Origin: Strongylocentrotus purpuratus
Taxonomy: Eukaryota > Echinodermata > Echinoidea > Camarodonta > Strongylocentrotidae
Length of the DNA stretch: 64,000 nucleotides
Assembly (NCBI RefSeq): GCF_000002235.5
Contig: NW_022145599.1
Coordinates: 22,020,155 to 22,084,154, forward strand
Reading direction: 5' to 3'
Notes under the pieces: generated by a model
The model's database searches: none
Told to the model about the DNA's origin: nothing
Seen by the model: only the letters and a program-made list of their open reading frames with translations
Translations under genes and position numbers: made by a program
Part shown: positions 58,801 through 64,000 of the stretch, in pieces
How the letters are laid out: every line of letters starts with the position of its first letter
Numbering within the stretch: the first letter of the stretch is position 1

Positions 58801-60640
58801 GCAACAAATACATGAGAGAGAGAGAGAGAGAGAGCGAACAGGAGGTAGAGGGAATACTTGTTGAGTTTATCATTGAAGAAGTAGGCTGCAAGATTGATTC
58901 TGGAAATGAAGTAGAACGATTAAATAAATAGATTTTTTCGTTTTTTATCAGACAATCTGACAAAGGGGAAGACAAGATTGGATGTGTGTGTGTTTGTGTG
59001 TGTGCTTGTGAGTGCGTGTGTGTTTGTGTGAGGATGTGTGTCAGAAAGAAACAGAGAGGGATATGTAGAAAGGGATCAGATTGAGAGATTGCTTCGGTAT
59101 GTGAATCTGAGATATAAAGCGATCCTCAAAAAGGGGGCATGCTTGGAAAGTCTCAAAACAATTATATTACAAAAGCATCTCATCGTTTGGTGTCAGTTAA
59201 AAGACGACACTCTCTGCTACCCGTAGAAACCAATAAATCAAATTAAATCAAATCAAAAGGGCATGGTAAAATCGAATGTAAATTTGAAGAAAGAAAAAAA
59301 AAGCGAAAAAGGCTGTATCATTGTCGTTCTCGTTGTCATAATTCAGATCTTTCCCTAAAGCATAGTTTAAACAAAAATGCCTTTAAGAATGCTAAATAAA
59401 TGACAGATGCGACGTCGAAATGTACTCTCCATATGCATCATTGAGTATCAACAAAGCCTCAACGAATAATGGTAGGGCGTCCTCTCTAGTTGGGTCCAGC
59501 TCCATTCCGAGCCAATCCAATGTTATTCAGGATGGTCACCACTCTTGGTTTCCCCAGCCCCGTAGTGCGTTGAGCCTCTATGGTAGGGACTTTTAGATTG
59601 AGTGGACGAGAACGGCGTGAACGTCTACTGATCATGCGTGTCCATGTCATTTCGTTATAATATGTATTCCTATTTCTTGATATCGATAATTGGATTCTTG
59701 ATATTAAGAAATGATTTTCTGTTGTAAAGCAATGGTAATGCGGATTTTTTGTTGGTCCTGCTTAGTCGATACTTCACGTCTGCCCCCCCCCCCTATTGAA
59801 TGATCCTGGCTACGCCTGTGATCTGGAGGAAACTTCTAAAATTACGAATGAAGACATGTGTTAATAAATTAAATTGCCACCGCTTTATAGACTACAAAGT
59901 AGGTATTTATTTTTCACTTGTTTACAAACAAAGGTCAAAATATTTCCGTGTGTCAGTAATTAATTGAGAACAAAACAGTAGCCCTGTGAGTCGCATCTGA
60001 CTTCGAGAGCCCCTCTTGCAACAATTAGAGAGATGAATTATTCATGACACTAAATAATGGCAAAAAGGTTTTCAGACGGAAATGACCCGTATGATGAAAG
60101 ATGATTGTTCTGAATTATTTACTGATTTATTATATTTATGGTTTGTTCAAAAATGAAAATCTGATATAATTTTTAAGTGTGCAGTTCAGCACACTGCTAG
60201 GATTTTCAGCAATTTATTTACTGCATCAGATGAAGTTTTTACAATCAGCGGCTATTTCATCAACTAAAATAGCTTGAATTAAAATGTCAAGCTCTACAAA
60301 ATAGCTTTCCTTGTTTATTAGCTTCAAATACAAAAATCATATCTCCAAACATTCATTTATTTAAATCATATAACACCGATTTAAAAAATTTAGGGTTATG
60401 TCATATCCATTACTTTAGCATCATGTCTTAGATGTTATGCTAAATCACACGACGGGTCTGATACTACACCGGAAATAGATCATAGAATGTCATTATTTGG
60501 ATAGCCGGTACAATTGGAATACGTCCAATTCAGCTCGCACTTTAAGATGTTTTCCTTTTCATTCGGTAGTGATAAACTCTCAAACCGGATTTAAAATCCA
60601 GTGCTTAACAAAAAACCTTCCTCTGCACCTTTCACAATAT
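55890..60640. other. Gene-free unique stretch
   Basis: No protein gene recognised. Holds an (ACGT)n palindrome near 56,533, an AAGATGGCGGC motif (YY1-like) at about 57,048, (GA)n at 58,813-58,834, (TG)n at 58,981-59,040 and an AACCAATAAATCAAA tail at 59,229 like that at 14,098. A possible LTR-like end near 57,530-57,620 could not be supported. Confidence 0.45.
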
Positions 60641-60668
60641 TATACACAGTGACGTAGCTACATGGGGC

Positions 60669-60683
60669 GGGGGGGGGGGGGGG
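60669..60683. repeat. Poly(G) tract; (AC)n at 60,919-60,957
   Basis: Simple repeats in otherwise featureless DNA. Further G runs lie at 60,733-60,742. Confidence 0.85.
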
Positions 60684-60917
60684 TTGATACGCACCTTCCA
60701 CTTCATCGATCGGTGTAAATAAATACAAACATGGGGGGGGGGAGAGAAATGGAAAAAGATATGGGAGAAAAGGCCGATTAAAGAATATGATAAGACACCC
60801 TCCGGCACCCATCATCAGTATCTTTTTAATTCCCAGTTCTATGTTTGAGTTTGACCAGTGCCTCCATTTTATGTTGTCGGTTTTCCGCTGCTATCATATT
60901 ACAGGCAGAGGGAGACA

Positions 60918-60963
<46 letters not shown>

Positions 60964-61084
60964 TATAGTGCATGTACGCACCAAGTGCATGCTACTATAA
61001 AACTTTAAATGAAGAACGTTATCACTAATTTAACGTTTTCAAAAACATACGTATATAAACCCAGAATGTGAGATTTGTTGAAAT

Positions 61085-61400
61085 AGGTTCTAGGACAATT
61101 TTCCCTGGACAATTACCCCGGCCAATTACTAGTGGGACAATCACCCCCTGGAAAATTGCCCCTGGAAACACCCCTCCCCCGAATACAATAACCCCATTGG
61201 ACAATCACCCTCCCCCCCCCCCCCCTTTGGAAAATCAACCCCCCGCCCCAAAATAATTGCCCCCCCCCCCCCCCCGAAAATTGAAACCCAACTTATTATC
61301 AGGGAGGGTAATTTTCCGGTGTTTGTCCTTGGGAGTAATTTTGCGGGGGCCCTTTGCGGGGGTGTTTGTCCAGGGGGTAATTGTCCTGATACGGTTGAAA
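61085..61400. repeat. Foldback minisatellite of GGACAATTACCCC units
   Basis: The left arm repeats GGACAATTACCCC / GGAAAATTGCCCC variants. From 61,310 the same motif appears as its complement (GGGGTAATTGTCC), so the array can fold back. C runs at 61,209 and 61,261 lie near the centre. Confidence 0.8.
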
Positions 61401-61844
61401 TGACATAGCAATGATGTTGTTGACAAAACATTCATATTTGATTTTTAAAAAAGTTTAATTTCCTCCCAACTGCTCCAACTCGAACGGACGCCCCAAGCGA
61501 CCGTACACGCGTCACGGTAATAATGACAACACCAAATACAAAACACTAAATATATAGACCATATTGCAAAAAGTACAGGAAAGCAAAATTATCAACTATA
61601 CAAAACACACTAATTTTTAATTTGTAGACATTGGTTGTAAATTCTGTTTTTCTATACGTACCGGTTTATTCGATTTCAGATTTCTTTGAAATATATCATG
61701 CTATCATGACATGCATGTCTAGCCCTGTACTTTCATGGTCCTTTTTGAAGATGGGAATAATTATAAGAATATGACCTTCAAAACCTCAATGTTAACTGTA
61801 TGGTGCATTGCTATTCAACAAGTGAAAGGCGAATTTCTGGTTCT

Positions 61845-62165
61845 TGTACAATTACCCCGTGGGAAATTGCCCCCCCCCCCCCCAAAAAAAAAAAAAAAAA
61901 AAAAAACATTAAAAAAGAAAAAAAAACATTACCCTTATAATCAGGGCGGACTTTCCCTTTGATGATCAAGTTGGGTAATTTTCCAGGGGAGGTAGTTGTC
62001 CTCGGAGTAGGTTGCCCTTGCTTGTTCTCGCGAGAGGGGGGGGGGCGGTATTTATCCTAGGGAATGATTTTCCGGGGGAGGGTATTGTCCTTGAGGGGAG
62101 GGGTTTGTTTTCCGGGGGTAGTTTTCAGGGGGTGATTGTCCAAGGGGTATTTGTCGTGATCCGCT
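61845..62165. repeat. Second foldback minisatellite of the same motif
   Basis: Begins TACAATTACCCCGTGGGAAA, runs through a C(n)A(n) tract, then continues as GGGTAATTTTCC and GGGGTGATTGTCC units. Same family as 61,085-61,400. Confidence 0.75.
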
Positions 62166-62724
62166 AATATTTAAATAATTTTTTATACAAGTAAGTTGTG
62201 CAGTGTTTACACAAATCCAATGTATTATCTGTTTGTGTGTGTTTCAAAGTTTTTACTTCATCAGATGTTTGTACAAGCTCCATGACCAAGACTTTCATGT
62301 TCTTGACAAACAACACGACACAATGTCTGAAATATTGATAATGATGAGTTATTGAAAGCACCTTCTACACGGTCAAGAAACGACGACATCTTTCATTTCA
62401 AGGGAAATACTTCATAGATTACCTTTTTGCGACCTTGCAATCAAAATGTGACCATGGCGAAGTAGTAGCGAGTAAAAATGGTCTAAATAATACAAATTTA
62501 TATTTAATAAATATGTAATAGCGCACTCACCTCGCAACATACTCAAGGCGCCCCGACCACAATCATGACTCTAGCTAGTTTACCGATTTCGGTACTCAAT
62601 GCATTTAGGGAATTTATTCCCACTGGTACCCAACATATCGCAAAGGCCAGAAACATCCGTTTGTAAAAATCTTACCTGATTGTGAATGAGCATGCCAAGA
62701 ACTTGTACAAAAATGCTAAGTTAA

Positions 62725-63105
62725 AGATAAACTCCAGTACTGGTAAAAAAAAAAAAAATTCTCACAGAATCAAACGAAACTTACACTGAATGTTCAAGAT
62801 TACAAATAAATGACATGTGCCAAACAATTTTGAAAGAAAATGTATACTGGCTGAGTAATGAGCATAGAAAGACAAGGAAATCAAGGTAGTACTAGCCCCG
62901 ACACCATGTGTGTTGTCCCATATATAGCTTTCTATGTGAGTTCTTGTTACTTTACCAAGACTCGGTCAAATTTATTATGATTTTGATGACTCCAGAACCT
63001 TGCAGTGCACACCAATACTTACATGCTACATGATCAACTGTTTCTGATCCTTTCCACACCTTTTCTTTCACAATGCAATCGCATTACCAGTACTAAAGTT
63101 TATCT
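62725..63105. mobile_element. 381-bp MITE flanked by TTAA
   Basis: TTAA at 62,721-62,724 and 63,106-63,109 flank inverted ends AGATAAACT(CC/TT)AGTACT followed by GGTAA, with only two mismatches over about 21 bp. A TTAA target duplication is typical of piggyBac and Kolobok elements. No coding sequence. Confidence 0.75.
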
Positions 63106-63109
63106 TTAA

Positions 63110-64000
63110 TTCTAAACAAAGATTTACAAATACACCTCAAAATATTAGAACATATGACTTACCCTCCGGAAATTAAAATTGTCACAAGATTCATCAAAAT
63201 AATTGCATGATAATCAGCAATATCAACAATAGGCGGAAATGAAGATTTACTCATACATTACTCTCAACTTTTGTTTTACTTTATATAAAGAATGAAATGA
63301 TAACCTGGACATTTGTTTTAGAAGTAAAACGTGTTTTTACAATACAAATTCATTACATTTAAATGATTTCCTTTTTATCATTCATCCATTCAATAATCAA
63401 ATAGTATAATACAATAATGTAAAATGATGTAAAAAGTTATACACCTGTAATATACAGTTTTGGACATATAAATGATTTTCGATTTCTAAATAGCGAACAA
63501 TAGTCCTGCAATAAACCATGTGCCATATTCTGAAAAAAGATAGCATATGTCATATAAGGAAAACAGATGTTAATTTTCGTAACAAACTCAAATTTCATGG
63601 GACTAAGATTTACCATTGGTGCTTGCAGATATATATTTTAAGTTTACGCGAACACAGCCAGCTTTGCGCAAATATTAACCGATGACTAGTCCTAATTTAG
63701 TTTTGTTATGATAATTAACATCGTTTTACAAAAATAACATATAACATCGTTTTCAGAATACCAACCCAGACTATCAAACATGACGCCTTGGTGGATATCT
63801 TAAACTTTATTATCTTTAGCGTATGTGAAGGAGGAACAATGGGAATAATTTACCTTTCCTGAAAGATTTCCCATGAAGAATGAAATAACAGGAGAGCAAA
63901 TTATTTATTTGCTATGGTAAGCATTGCTTTTGGAAAGAGCATGAAAGATAGACACGTTAGAAAATATTAACACCTCAATGCTCATAACTTAAAAAGTAAT
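63110..64000. other. Gene-free AT-rich end of window
   Basis: Nothing recognised: no long open frame, tRNA, repeat family or splice-bounded exon. Confidence 0.5.

Overview
The window is AT-rich, repeat-laden metazoan DNA. Its only convincing protein genes are five class A (rhodopsin-like) GPCR genes. All lie on the + strand in one dispersed tandem cluster, and each coding region sits in a single exon. Clustered, intron-poor, lineage-specific GPCRs with a degenerate DRY motif, amid tRNA-type SINEs, fossil LINEs and many foldback elements, suggest a marine invertebrate deuterostome, most likely an echinoderm. That assignment is inference; no species-diagnostic gene is present.

Layout. (1) 1-28,265 is unit 1 of a large segmental duplication, cut by the window start. 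It holds a frameshifted receptor (2,589-3,844), several foldback and hAT-like insertions, a five-copy 1.71-kb tandem array of fossil LINE sequence (16,153-24,135) and a 2.67-kb satellite-bearing TIR element (24,332-26,997). (2) 28,266-45,388 is unit 2. It has an intact paralogue of the first receptor (30,879-32,123), whose 3' region carries a LINE insertion with target-site duplication, and a second receptor of another subgroup (40,282-41,565) that is missing from unit 1. (3) 45,389 to about 51,000 is a partial unit 3 with a third subgroup-A receptor (47,339-48,619). (4) 51,000-64,000 is mostly unique, with a fifth receptor (54,703-55,863), a SINE, a TTAA-flanked MITE and C-rich foldback minisatellites.

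Receptors 1, 2 and 4 form subgroup A; receptors 3 and 5 form subgroup B. All share the TM1 GN, TM2 D, TM7 NPIIY and an almost invariant C-tail (RCR-x-G-x-IPMPI). All replace the G-protein-contacting DRY motif with SWY and lack the usual TM3 extracellular cysteine. Each has a 3' splice site about 28-39 nt before the conserved start Met, and three have a good GTAAGT donor upstream. The genes therefore appear to have non-coding 5' exons and a single coding exon. Comparing the units reveals gene loss, a receptor-specific divergence patch around TM4-ECL2-TM5, and empty sites for several mobile elements.
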